Positions 26,303-34,589 of a stretch of DNA of 64,000 nucleotides are shown here, one piece after another; position 1 is the stretch's first letter; the number at the start of each line of letters is the position of its first letter. The stretch is taken from positions 1 to 64,000 of the forward strand of contig NZ_JAIOZR010000009.1 in the NCBI RefSeq assembly GCF_021740465.1, given 5' to 3'. The stretch comes from Chlorobium sp. (GTDB lineage Bacteria > Bacteroidota > Chlorobiia > Chlorobiales > Chlorobiaceae). The translations under genes and the position numbers were made by a program. A model generated the notes under the pieces. That model saw only the letters and a program-made list of their open reading frames with translations, had not been told where the DNA came from and ran no database searches.

Positions 26303-26749
26303 TTGAGCACATATATCCATCGGAGTCACAATGTGTCAGTGCTATTGTACCATTATGTATGCCCATTGAAGTATCGAAGGGTGGTGTTCAGCGAAGCTGT
26401 TGATGAGAGTATAAAGTGTGTATGTCTTGAAATATTAAAAAGATATGAGATTGAGTTTATCGAGATAGGTACGGATAAAGATCATGTGCATTTTCTGATT
26501 CAGAGTGTTCCGACAGACAGTCCGATAAAAATCATCCAGACGGTAAAGAGTATCACGGCCAGAGAGATTTTTATAAAGCATCCTGAGGTTAAGCGTCAGT
26601 TGTGGGGTGGTGAGTTTTGGTCGAAAGGTTTTTATGTGAATACCGTGGGACGTCATGGTGACGAGAATACGATAAAAGAATATGTGAAAAATCAGGGCAG
26701 AGAAAAAGAGTACAAACAGCTACATAAGCAGCAGTTGTCGCTCTTCTAA
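26303..26749 (+). CDS. tnpA: IS200/IS605-family transposase (Y1 HUH enzyme)
   Basis: 148 residues, full length for TnpA of IS200. The HUH motif is in KDHVHFLIQ and the catalytic Tyr is in the C-terminal region around FYVNTVGRHGDENTIKEYVKNQ. It catalyses single-strand excision and insertion by a 5'-phosphotyrosine intermediate, recognising the end hairpins. It starts at a TTG. No accessory TnpB is present. The frame is intact, so the element may be active. Confidence 0.9.
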   Translation: MSTYIHRSHNVSVLLYHYVCPLKYRRVVFSEAVDESIKCVCLEILKRYEIEFIEIGTDKDHVHFLIQSVPTDSPIKIIQTVKSITAREIFIKHPEVKRQLWGGEFWSKGFYVNTVGRHGDENTIKEYVKNQGREKEYKQLHKQQLSLF

Positions 26750-26751
26750 TA

Positions 26752-26771
26752 CCTCGAAGCTTGCTTCGAGG
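26752..26771. repeat. IS200 right-end hairpin
   Basis: Perfect 9-bp stem CCTCGAAGC/GCTTCGAGG with a TT loop, starting 3 bases after the transposase stop. It may also end the transcript. Confidence 0.7.
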
Positions 26772-27187
26772 ATCCTTTATTCGTATGCACTTTTTTTTTC
26801 TGCGAGTTCAAATTGCGGTTGCTTTGAATCGATACAACCGATACTGTCTATTGATACAATCAGTTATGAAATCTCTCCATGTTTCCTATATTTAAACGCT
26901 GTAACCCCCATAGTAATGCTTCGCAGCATTGCTTATTCAGCAAACTCACCATCTTATGTAAACTTCAGTACGATAGATAATGCTGTAACTGAGCGTAGTA
27001 AAGCTTTTTTTGAAAAAGGCAAGCGAACCTGATTTACAGCTTAACCACAAAATTGCCTGATGGCAGGGTATAAAATCTGCCAGTATAGCAAGCTATTCAA
27101 AGAGCGATAGCGACGTCGACAAACGGAAACACCGAAACGACAAGAGCACAGAACAGTTCAATCACACGAATATGGTTTAAGCACAGA
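26772..27187. other. gene-free AT-rich gap
   Basis: About 416 bases between the IS200 element and the phosphopantetheinyl transferase gene, with no credible ORF on either strand. A small hairpin (AATGCT-TCGC-AGCATT, 26915-26930) is present. Stretches such as TATAAAAT near 27070 could belong to a promoter for the downstream gene, but no convincing -35 partner at normal spacing was found. Confidence 0.5.
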
Positions 27188-27988
27188 ATGGTAATTCAGC
27201 ATAAAGAACTGCACCTCTGGTACACCAACGTTCGTACATTGACACCGTACGAAGCTGAAAACATTTTGCCTCTCCTGTCTGATACCGAACGGAATCGATA
27301 CGGAAAATTACCAGATGCAGGCAGACGCAACGAGTTCCTGATAACCCGACATCTCGTTCGTACCGTACTTTCCAGTCATCTATCCCGAAAACCTGCCGAT
27401 CTGTGTTTTGATAATAACCAGTTCGGCAAACCATCACTGTCACCATCATGCGGTCTGGAGTTCAATATCTCGAACACATGCCAACTCGCCGTTTGCCTTG
27501 TGAGTTTTTCAGGCCCTGTCGGAGTTGATATCGAACAATGGAGCAGGGCTGCTGACGTTATGGAGGTTATGGACCGTTGCTTTTCTCAGAAAGAAATACA
27601 AAAACTATTTTCTTTGCCCCCCGCCCTCAGACCTGAACGAGCACTGTCGTTGTGGACACTGAAGGAAGCGTATCTAAAAGCCATCGGAATCGGCCTTGCT
27701 GAAGGGCTTAACAATGTCGAGTTTCTTTACGACAGCACTGGAAAACCTCGACTCCAGGTCGACCCCCGAATAGATGCCCAGACAAACCGATGGCATTTTT
27801 GTGTCACCGATATCATGAGCCACAAGATTGCATTGATGGCCCCGTTCCTTTTCCGCAAGCGCATTCGCATCTTTGAGGCAAAACCGTGTCCACACGGGCA
27901 GCCCAACGTCTGGAATATCTTACGGTATGAAGCCCCAGCGAACTTGATAGTTAAAGGCAACATCCATGAATCTGCCGCAATACTTTGA
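27188..27988 (+). CDS. 4'-phosphopantetheinyl transferase (Sfp/AcpT type)
   Basis: 266 residues, the two-lobed Sfp-type length. Signature motifs are VGVDIEQWSR (Mg-binding Asp and Glu) and WTLKEAYLKAIGIGL. It moves the phosphopantetheine arm of CoA onto the conserved Ser of a carrier protein. The carrier domain encoded at about 29690-29840 (Ser481 of the 884-residue fusion) is the obvious local substrate; housekeeping ACP is normally served by AcpS. This type is common in secondary-metabolite loci. Followed by a frameshifted remnant and then the fusion gene. Confidence 0.92.
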   Translation: MVIQHKELHLWYTNVRTLTPYEAENILPLLSDTERNRYGKLPDAGRRNEFLITRHLVRTVLSSHLSRKPADLCFDNNQFGKPSLSPSCGLEFNISNTCQLAVCLVSFSGPVGVDIEQWSRAADVMEVMDRCFSQKEIQKLFSLPPALRPERALSLWTLKEAYLKAIGIGLAEGLNNVEFLYDSTGKPRLQVDPRIDAQTNRWHFCVTDIMSHKIALMAPFLFRKRIRIFEAKPCPHGQPNVWNILRYEAPANLIVKGNIHESAAIL

Positions 27989-28246
27989 TCAGGTTTCCAT
28001 CATCGACCTTCCGGAAATGATGGTCGGGTGGCGCAAACCACAGAAGAATTAAGGCATACCGGATGGACAACAGATCAAAACACCGTCATGTTGTTTCTGT
28101 TACTCCCCTCCATAGAGTGAGGGGTTTCCATCGTCGGGAGTTCCTGGCTGCAGAATCCGGATATAGGTTCCTGTGTGCTCAACTCCAGCCTCGGCTATCC
28201 GAAAATCTTGAGAATGGATCTGAATCCACCGGACTTCGTCAAATAA
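27966..28246 (+). pseudogene. frameshifted remnant of an unrecognised gene
   Basis: Reading from ATG 27966 gives MNLPQYFDQVSIIDLPEMM. A shift to the -1 frame near 28015 continues as RVAQTTEELRHTGWTTDQN, then a TGA at 28118-28120, and the same frame runs on through GSCVLNSSLGYPKILRMDL to a TAA at 28244-28246. The pieces together look protein-like, while the frame-1 ORF at 28063-28305 does not. This suggests a small gene of about 90 codons between the phosphopantetheinyl transferase and fusion genes, broken by a frameshift and a stop (or sequencing errors). Its family is not recognised. Confidence 0.4.
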
Positions 28247-28301
28247 AAAATACACTTACCAGAGTATTCAATCCATACATCACCTTAACTCCCCAGATTC
28301 G

Positions 28302-30956
28302 ATGATGAAAATGATTGCCACAAGCCCCGAACAAAAAAGCAGAAGCCTTGAGGGTAAAGCAATAGAGGCCATCGGCATCCTGGCTTCAAACAGCACCGGG
28401 TTCATCAGGGAAATGTTCAGTGCCTATGCAAAAGGACAGATCGTCGTTCCCCTGCAAAGCCGTGAATTTGCCAAACGCCTGAAAGGCATCATCTTTTCTG
28501 ATATCGTCGAACCATCGCCAGAACCAGGCTGGTTTACCGAAAAACAAACGTTTCGAACCGATGACACACTTGCCCAGATCTCCTTCACCTCAGGAACGGA
28601 AGGCGAACCAAAAGGCATCGCCCTGACATACAAAGCTCTCGCAGATGTGATCGAACGCCTCAACGGCATCATGGAAATTGACAGCTCCATCAAAGAATAC
28701 GTCGGGGTTCCCGTATACTACTCGTTTGGATTTGGACGATTCAGGGCCTGTTCGATGGTCGGAGGAAAGGCCTACATTCCACCCAAAGGATTCGATCCGT
28801 TCGAAATCTCGACCATGCTCCGCAAAGGCGAAATCAACGCCATCTCGACCGTTCCTTCATTATGGCGCATTCTTCTTGCCAACCCTGAAGTGATCGGCAC
28901 CCTGGGAAAAAATGTCTTATGGATAGAAATCGGGAGTCAGTACATGTCCCGCCAGGAAAAGGAGGCCATGAAATTGCTGTTCCCACGAGCAAGGATAGTA
29001 CAGCACTATGGGCTGACCGAGGCCTCCCGTTCGACATTGCTCGACATATCGAGCACCGAAGGGCCCATGCTTGAATCTGTAGGCAAAGCCTTAGGAAAAA
29101 CTGAACTAAGGCTGACCAGTGATGCAAGGATACAGATCAAGGGGCCCCATATTGCAACGGGAACAATCAGCGAAAATGGCATCTTCCCGCTTGCTGATAC
29201 CGATGGCTGGCTTACGACGACAGACCTCGGAGCCATAGAGAACGACTATCTTTTTTTCAAGGGGCGTGCAGACGATGTTATCAACTGCAGTGGCATCAAG
29301 CTGTATCCCGAACAGATTGAAACGAAACTGCTGAAAGCTCTCGACATCAAGACGGGAATAGCGGTAACAAGGGTTCCCGATGCCCTTCGCGGAGACGGAT
29401 TCCTGATAGCTTTCACAAAGGATGCAGGGCAGTCACGTGAATCCATAATAGCCGCAACATCAGACATTCTCGCCAAACTCAATGTTCATGCAGGCGAAGC
29501 ATTACACGTGATCGAAATCGATACTATCCCAAGAACCGAAACAGGCAAAATCCAGCGCAAGCTGCTGACCGAACGATTCACTGCAGAAAAGCCACTCACC
29601 CCATCGGTACAAGAACCTCCTCTCCTTGAGGAAGATCAAACCCTTACCGAAGAACAACGAAGCATCGTCGCAATATGGGAAGATGTCCTCGGCATACGTC
29701 CCGTATCCATCCATACGAGCTTCTTTGATTTGGGAGGCGACTCGCTTTCGTCGCTCAAAATGATGCTGAAGCTCGAAAAAGCCGGTATCCCCAGAAAAAC
29801 AGCCCAGGCTTTTTTTGAAGGAAAAACCATAGCAGAGATCACCAATGGCAACAAAAAACCAGCCAGCGAAAACGATCAAACTTCATCAACGGAACAACAC
29901 CGGGTCGCACATACCTCCGATGCCATCAACGCTACCCGAGGGCTTATGGTTCTTTGGCTGGTTGCCATACACTGGCTTCCGGGCGTATGGGAACGGCTCC
30001 CGGAGATATTTTCTGGCATGAACACACTCCTGAACCCCGCCTATCGCCTGGGAACTCCGGGTTTCGCGATCGTGTTCGGTCTCAACGTCGGTTTCTTTTT
30101 TTTCCATCAACTGGAAAACAATGCCGCCCTGGCTACAAAGAACATAAGGTTTGCCTCCAAGCTTGTCGCGGGAGGTATTCTGCTACTGGCAGCAATCAAC
30201 TTCGCCACTCTATCAACCGGTCAGACAGTCCTGACTGTCCCACTACCTACATTTCTGTTTTACTCGGTTCTGCTCTATTATTTCCTGGCTGTCAACAGCA
30301 TCCGTCTCTGGTACCAAGCGCTTTCAGGCTTCGGGGACAAAATTATGGGTGCCCTTGTCACTTCGGTCATTTTTTTCGCTCTCGGCATGCTTTTCAAAGC
30401 GATGCTGCCTGAAACGCAATCAATTGCGGGGCTCAACCTGTTACGTCTTATGATGAAAGCCAATTACAACTACTTTACCATGTCAGGGACCGTCATGCTC
30501 GGAGTGGCAACGGGCATCCATTTACGCAAACATGTTCAATCATCTGACATGGAAAAAGTGTATACAGCCACGGGGCTGCTACTCTTCCTCTTCGGCATCA
30601 TCATATCATTAGACAGCGGAACAGCGCAGGAATGGTTCACGATGGTCGTCGCCCACATCTGGGCAATACAAGTCTATTTCGGCCTCACCCTCATGCTCCT
30701 GGCGGCATTCATGCATATCAGGAAAAAACACAGGAATCCTTTCTATAGCAGGAGCACCCGTTTCCTCAGCATAGCAGGCATCCTGTCCCTTCCGATGTAT
30801 GTTGGCCATTCAATGGTAATCCCTTCAAAAGACATGCTCGTTGGCGTAGGGATGGCACCAGCCCTCGCCCTCGCCATTCCCATGTTACTGTTTTTCGGAG
30901 CAATCGGCTATACCGCAAAGCGCATTTCCTCGGTCTACGGATCGACGGAGTCATAA
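28302..30956 (+). CDS. fusion protein: AMP-forming adenylation domain + carrier protein + acyltransferase-3 membrane domain
   Basis: 884 residues. Residues 1-430 form an ANL adenylation domain: ISFTSGTEGEPKG (P-loop), YGLTEASRS, TTDLG and FFKGRADDVINCSGIKLYPE (hinge), and PRTETGKIQRK with the catalytic Lys. The N-terminal about 100 residues are shorter than usual. Residues about 455-520 are a carrier domain with FFDLGGDSLSS (Ser481). From about 541 to the end is an acyltransferase-3 domain (INATRGLMVLWLVAIHW) with about 10 membrane helices. Inferred route: activation as acyl-AMP, loading onto the arm at Ser481, transfer by the membrane domain to an extracytoplasmic or lipid-linked acceptor. 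The substrate is unknown. Confidence 0.88.
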   Translation: MMKMIATSPEQKSRSLEGKAIEAIGILASNSTGFIREMFSAYAKGQIVVPLQSREFAKRLKGIIFSDIVEPSPEPGWFTEKQTFRTDDTLAQISFTSGTEGEPKGIALTYKALADVIERLNGIMEIDSSIKEYVGVPVYYSFGFGRFRACSMVGGKAYIPPKGFDPFEISTMLRKGEINAISTVPSLWRILLANPEVIGTLGKNVLWIEIGSQYMSRQEKEAMKLLFPRARIVQHYGLTEASRSTLLDISSTEGPMLESVGKALGKTELRLTSDARIQIKGPHIATGTISENGIFPLADTDGWLTTTDLGAIENDYLFFKGRADDVINCSGIKLYPEQIETKLLKALDIKTGIAVTRVPDALRGDGFLIAFTKDAGQSRESIIAATSDILAKLNVHAGEALHVIEIDTIPRTETGKIQRKLLTERFTAEKPLTPSVQEPPLLEEDQTLTEEQRSIVAIWEDVLGIRPVSIHTSFFDLGGDSLSSLKMMLKLEKAGIPRKTAQAFFEGKTIAEITNGNKKPASENDQTSSTEQHRVAHTSDAINATRGLMVLWLVAIHWLPGVWERLPEIFSGMNTLLNPAYRLGTPGFAIVFGLNVGFFFFHQLENNAALATKNIRFASKLVAGGILLLAAINFATLSTGQTVLTVPLPTFLFYSVLLYYFLAVNSIRLWYQALSGFGDKIMGALVTSVIFFALGMLFKAMLPETQSIAGLNLLRLMMKANYNYFTMSGTVMLGVATGIHLRKHVQSSDMEKVYTATGLLLFLFGIIISLDSGTAQEWFTMVVAHIWAIQVYFGLTLMLLAAFMHIRKKHRNPFYSRSTRFLSIAGILSLPMYVGHSMVIPSKDMLVGVGMAPALALAIPMLLFFGAIGYTAKRISSVYGSTES

Positions 30957-31505
30957 TACAGCAACAACCCCGATCACCGGGCTCGGGAACACATACGTCA
31001 ACAAACGCCAATTCGTAAAAATCCATGGTTAACCTTCATGCAAAAAATTCCGGCTGAATTGTTAAAAAACGTGAGAAGCAGGGCAAGTGTTGAGTATTCG
31101 GATCAACCTGCAGTAACCATATACCCCTAAAACAATAGCGATGTTTCGACAAGGCCAGAACGATTACCCCGAAACAGGAAGTGATAATCCATTCCCTAAA
31201 GCGATTAGCCTGGGAATTCATCCAGAAACACCCTGCCAGCTTCCGAATAGTGGAGACATCGAACAGCCTTCACCGGCTTTGTCGACGGCTGTGCTGCACT
31301 TTTTTTATATCGATCAACGGGCTTTGACAAGCTCTATTACGGACTCTATCGCCAATAATCTGAGCTTTGTTTCGATCAGGTGAAACATTTCTGAAATCAA
31401 AAAAACAATCAAGGACCTCCTGAAAAAAATCAAGTCACTTCAAAAACCGTGCACACAGAAAACGCCAATCCATGTCCCAGCCGAAGTTTCACCAGCTGTG
31501 ACAAC
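30957..31505. other. decayed intergenic region
   Basis: About 550 bases with only short, shifting open frames, such as 31141-31383, which has no recognisable family. It precedes a clear transposase remnant and may contain further decayed parts of it. Nothing in it can be supported as a gene. Confidence 0.4.
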
Positions 31506-31885
31506 GAAGGATTCGATCTGATCAGGGATCTCGAACGCTATCGCGAGCGATATGGGCACTACCCCGAATCAGTGCATGTCGACAAGATCTACCGGATATT
31601 AGCCAACACGATGTGACGCAAGAAGTGAGGAATCAGGTTAAGCGGCATGCCACTGGGCCGGTCGACAACATCTTGATCATCTTCCTGATCATGAATCTGG
31701 AGCACCTGCTCAACGTTCATTTGTTGAGGTTGCCGGAGAGGTTATTTTCAAAGCTTGAATTCAGTGCTGGAATAGCGTTTTTCCAATTACACAGCAAAAC
31801 GGTATGGGAAAACAATGAGTACCGACTGCAAAAGAATATCCGTGCAGGTTTACAGCTCATGTCCTTTCTGCAGCCATCTCGCTAA
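31506..31885 (+). pseudogene. remnant of a DDE transposase (IS5/IS1182-like)
   Basis: The frame from 31506 reads EGFDLIRDLERYRERYGHYP followed by ESVHVDKIYR and stops at 31614-31616. This matches the region preceding the catalytic acidic residue in IS5/IS1182-type transposases (typically YYPESVHADKIYRTR). A second frame (31613-31885) carries ILIIFLIMNLEHLL, like their C-terminal end. The intervening part is missing and frames differ, so the gene is dead. An IS630 element starts 2 bases after it. Confidence 0.5.
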
Positions 31886-31886
31886 C

Positions 31887-31902
31887 TAGTGTCATGTCAA
31901 GA
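31887..31902 (+). repeat. IS630 left inverted repeat
   Basis: TAGTGTCATGTCAAGA, the exact reverse complement of 33090-33105. TA at 31887-31888 is the probable target duplication. Confidence 0.9.
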
Positions 31903-31956
31903 TAATAGTGTCGCATAAAAAGCTTATATTTTCTTCATATTCAACCCAAACTCGGA

Positions 31957-33089
31957 ATGATCATGAAGAAATACAAAGTAACTCTGACCCAAGAAGAACG
32001 CGAAGAACTGGAGGCGATTAGCAGCAAGGGAAAACATGCCGCTCAAACGGTACTGAATGCTCTGATCCTCCTCGCATGCGACGAAGGGAAATTTCAACAC
32101 CAACGCTCAATCAATGAGACGATTGCCTGCGTTTTGAACGTCAGTATGAAAACTATTGACCGAGTCAAAAAACGGTTTGTCGAAGAAGGTCTGGATGCTG
32201 TCCTGCAAAGAAAGCCATCAACAAGAATGTTTCAAAGTAAGATTGATGGAGATCTTGAAGCACACTTGATTGCCATGAGCTGCTCTGAGCCTCCGGTTGG
32301 TTACAAACGCTGGTCTCTTAGGCTTCTTGCCGATAAGGCAGTTGAGTTGGAGTATGTTGATCAGATTTCCCATGAAACTGTTCGGCAGACTTTAAAAAAA
32401 ACGTCATTAAACCGTGGAAAGCAGAAGGCTGGATAATTCCACCATCTCAGGACGGTGATTTTGTCGCCCAGATGGAAATGGTACTGGACATGTACAAACT
32501 GCCGTATGATCCCTTGTATCCATTGGTGTGCATGGACGAGTCACCGAAACAGTTGATTGCCGAAACAAAGCAGCCAATTCCAGCAAAGCCTGGGCAGTTG
32601 GCACGTTACGATTATGAGTACAGCCGTAAAGGAGTATGCAACATTTTCATAGCTACAGAACCGTTGATGGGTAAGCGTATCGTAAGGGTGACTTCCACCC
32701 GGAAAAAGCAGGACTGGGCAAGATTTCTTGAAGAGATTGCACGAAAGTAGCGTTATGCCGAAAAAATCACGCTGGTAATGGACAACTTGAACACCCATAA
32801 ACCAGGTTCTCTTTATGAGACCTTCAAGCCCAAGAAAGCCAAGACGTTGCTGTACCGATTTGAATTTATTCATACCCCGAAGCATGGCAGTTGGTTGAAT
32901 ATGGCAGAGATTGAGTTAAGGGTGCTGTCAAATCAATGCCTGAATCGTCGAATCGATACCATAACTGAGGTGCGTCGTCAGGTTAGTGCTTGGGAGAAAG
33001 AACGCAATAACAAGGAAGCCGTTATCAACTGGCGCTTTACAACAGAAGATGCACGAATAAAATTGAAGAGGCTTTATCCGTCAGTTTAA
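31957..33089 (+). pseudogene. IS630-family transposase, frameshift site plus amber mutation
   Basis: The first frame (31957-32436, 159 residues) holds the helix-turn-helix DNA-binding domains. The DDE catalytic part is in the -1 frame (from about 32400): VCMDESPKQL, then LVMDNLNTH and FIHTPKHGSWLNMAEIEL carry the D, D and E. The switch occurs at eight As (32394-32401) arranged A_AAA_AAA in the first frame, a classic -1 programmed slip. Within the second frame a TAG (32748-32750) stands between EEIARK and RYAEKITLVMDN where relatives have a sense codon. The enzyme is therefore probably dead unless the amber is read through. Confidence 0.82.
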
Positions 33090-33105
33090 TCTTGACATGA
33101 CACTA
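33090..33105 (-). repeat. IS630 right inverted repeat
   Basis: TCTTGACATGACACTA, begins one base after the transposase stop and is the exact inverse of the left end. TA at 33104-33105 is the probable target duplication. Confidence 0.9.
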
Positions 33106-33172
33106 TCTATCCAGCATCTTCATCTTTAATCCTTGAAGCTTAACCCGTAAACCGATCTTCGTTTCCCCGTCT

Positions 33173-33994
33173 TCAACTCACCGATCCCGCTCCACGATCT
33201 TCAAGAGGGTCCCTGTACCGCCCCACCAGCTGCAAAGCAAAATAACGAAAAAAAACAGGATCGTTAACAAGATAGCGCCGGTACATCCGTTTCGGCTCCA
33301 TCAGTAGCCGGAATAACCATTCCATGCCGATTTTACGAACGAATACAGGCGCCCGTCTGACATTGCCCGCTTCAAAATCGATCGTTGCTCCAAGCGCCAT
33401 AAACAGCTTCACATGCGGCATCATGTGCCTGTACTTCGCCAGCCATATCTCCTGCTTCACCCCACCGGCTCCGACAACCAGAACCGTCGCTCCTGACTTA
33501 TTGACCATATTGACAATCTCTTCACATTCAGGCTCGTTTTTTTCGAAACCGTACGAGGGAGAGTGCGCTCCGATCACCATCCTGCAACCAACCCGCTCAT
33601 TGATTAACTCCATAGCCTTGTGAGCAACGCCATCGGCAGCGCCCAGTAAAAAAATCCTGCAGTCGGTGTCGTTTTTATGATAGGTGTAATACGACCTGAA
33701 AAAACTCGACCCCGGAATAGCCTCCGGAAGCGCTTCAGGCAGCAGCTTGGAAAGAAAAAAAATGATCCTGCTGTCACAGATGACCCACTCTGCCGTTTTA
33801 TAGGCACGATAGAATGCTGCGTTTGTCTGGAGGTGTACAAAGTGGTCAACATTCGGAGTTACCAGCATGCCGCTCTCCAGTGACTGCAACAACTCGGCTT
33901 CAGTGATATTGGTTACACTGATGTTCAATATGTTTACAGACTTCCGATGCCTGGATGTGGAGACCGGTGGTTTAGACAATATTGCGTTTGACAT
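33173..33994 (-). CDS. WecG/TagA/CpsF-family glycosyltransferase (GT26)
   Basis: 273 residues. Recognised by VTPNVDHFVHLQ, the later VVGAGGVKQEIW (substrate-binding loop) and the C-terminal RRAPVFVRKIGMEWLFRL followed by EPKRMYRRY. Family members transfer N-acetylmannosamine or similar sugars to undecaprenyl-linked acceptors, as in teichoic acid or ECA synthesis. It lies on the opposite strand to the polysaccharide locus and is separated from it by mobile elements, so it may be a displaced part of that locus or belong to another pathway. Confidence 0.92.
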   Translation of the reverse strand: MSNAILSKPPVSTSRHRKSVNILNISVTNITEAELLQSLESGMLVTPNVDHFVHLQTNAAFYRAYKTAEWVICDSRIIFFLSKLLPEALPEAIPGSSFFRSYYTYHKNDTDCRIFLLGAADGVAHKAMELINERVGCRMVIGAHSPSYGFEKNEPECEEIVNMVNKSGATVLVVGAGGVKQEIWLAKYRHMMPHVKLFMALGATIDFEAGNVRRAPVFVRKIGMEWLFRLLMEPKRMYRRYLVNDPVFFRYFALQLVGRYRDPLEDRGAGSVS

Positions 33995-34523
33995 GGCATT
34001 ATATCGATGCGATCGTCCTTCCTTTTCGTTTCCCCGCCAATGTTGCTGCTTTCAAGCATCTCTGCAAAAACCATGCCCCATGCCACAATATTGTGTTATC
34101 CGTTTAACAGTAATACTTTACGACAGAGAGTGGAAAAGCTCGGTAACAGCATGACTTGCAGATTTGATGAGATTGACTGTCATGCACTTTCAAAATGACA
34201 GCCTTTTCAGGAGACATTTTCCCTGGCAGTTTCTGCATGGCTCACCCTGCCCAGTCCACAATTGCCGAAAAATCAGCGTCATTGAATACCCTGTTGCGAT
34301 GTAGCATGACAAACAGGTATACCCCGAAAGTCTTCAATGGTGAACAGCCCCGCCGCTCATACTCTGAATCATACCGTATACTTTGCTTTCACCCTGAGCG
34401 CCACAAACAGAATGCAGGATAACGTTGACGATGCAGAAACGCCATGTCCAAATCGACGGGAAGGGTGCTCTCATGGGTTAACCGACTACTCGTTGAATAC
34501 CCGACGATTTCCCGATTGAAAAG
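33995..34523. other. gene-free gap
   Basis: About 530 bases upstream of the WecG-type gene. The short open frames (up to 75 codons) lack motifs and overlap one another. No RNA gene or repeat was recognised. It must contain the promoter of the WecG-type gene on the - strand. Confidence 0.4.
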
Positions 34524-34550
34524 CGGCAAGATCACAGTCAGGTCTTGCCG
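34524..34550 (-). terminator. rho-independent terminator of purU
   Basis: On the - strand an 8-bp stem (CGGCAAGA/TCTTGCCG, 11-base loop) is followed by CTTTT. It lies 40 bases downstream of the purU stop codon. Confidence 0.65.
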
Positions 34551-34589
34551 ACAGCTGTAAGCTCGCATCTCTGACTCCTTGTACCACCC

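Larger units (their letters stand above)
26274..26771 (+). mobile_element. IS200/IS605-type insertion sequence (approximate limits)
   Basis: A single-transposase element bounded by two hairpins with the same core: CGAAGC-TT-GCTTCG at 26274-26287 on the left and a 9-bp stem with the same core at 26752-26771 on the right. Subterminal palindromes flanking a Y1 transposase are how IS200-family ends are recognised. The cleavage sites, normally some bases outside the hairpins, cannot be fixed from one copy. AT-rich relative to the neighbouring genes. Confidence 0.75.
31887..33105 (+). mobile_element. IS630-family insertion sequence, complete ends
   Basis: About 1.22 kb bounded by perfect 16-bp inverted repeats (31887-31902 and 33090-33105), each with TA at its outer edge, as expected for IS630/mariner elements, which insert at TA and duplicate it. 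It contains one transposase gene in two frames with an A8 slip site, broken by an amber codon. The ends are intact, so it could be moved by a transposase supplied elsewhere. Confidence 0.88.

Noticed and set aside
31141-31383. 80-codon ORF upstream of the transposase remnant
   Set aside because: No family match; other frames in the same stretch look equally coding-like, consistent with decay rather than a gene.
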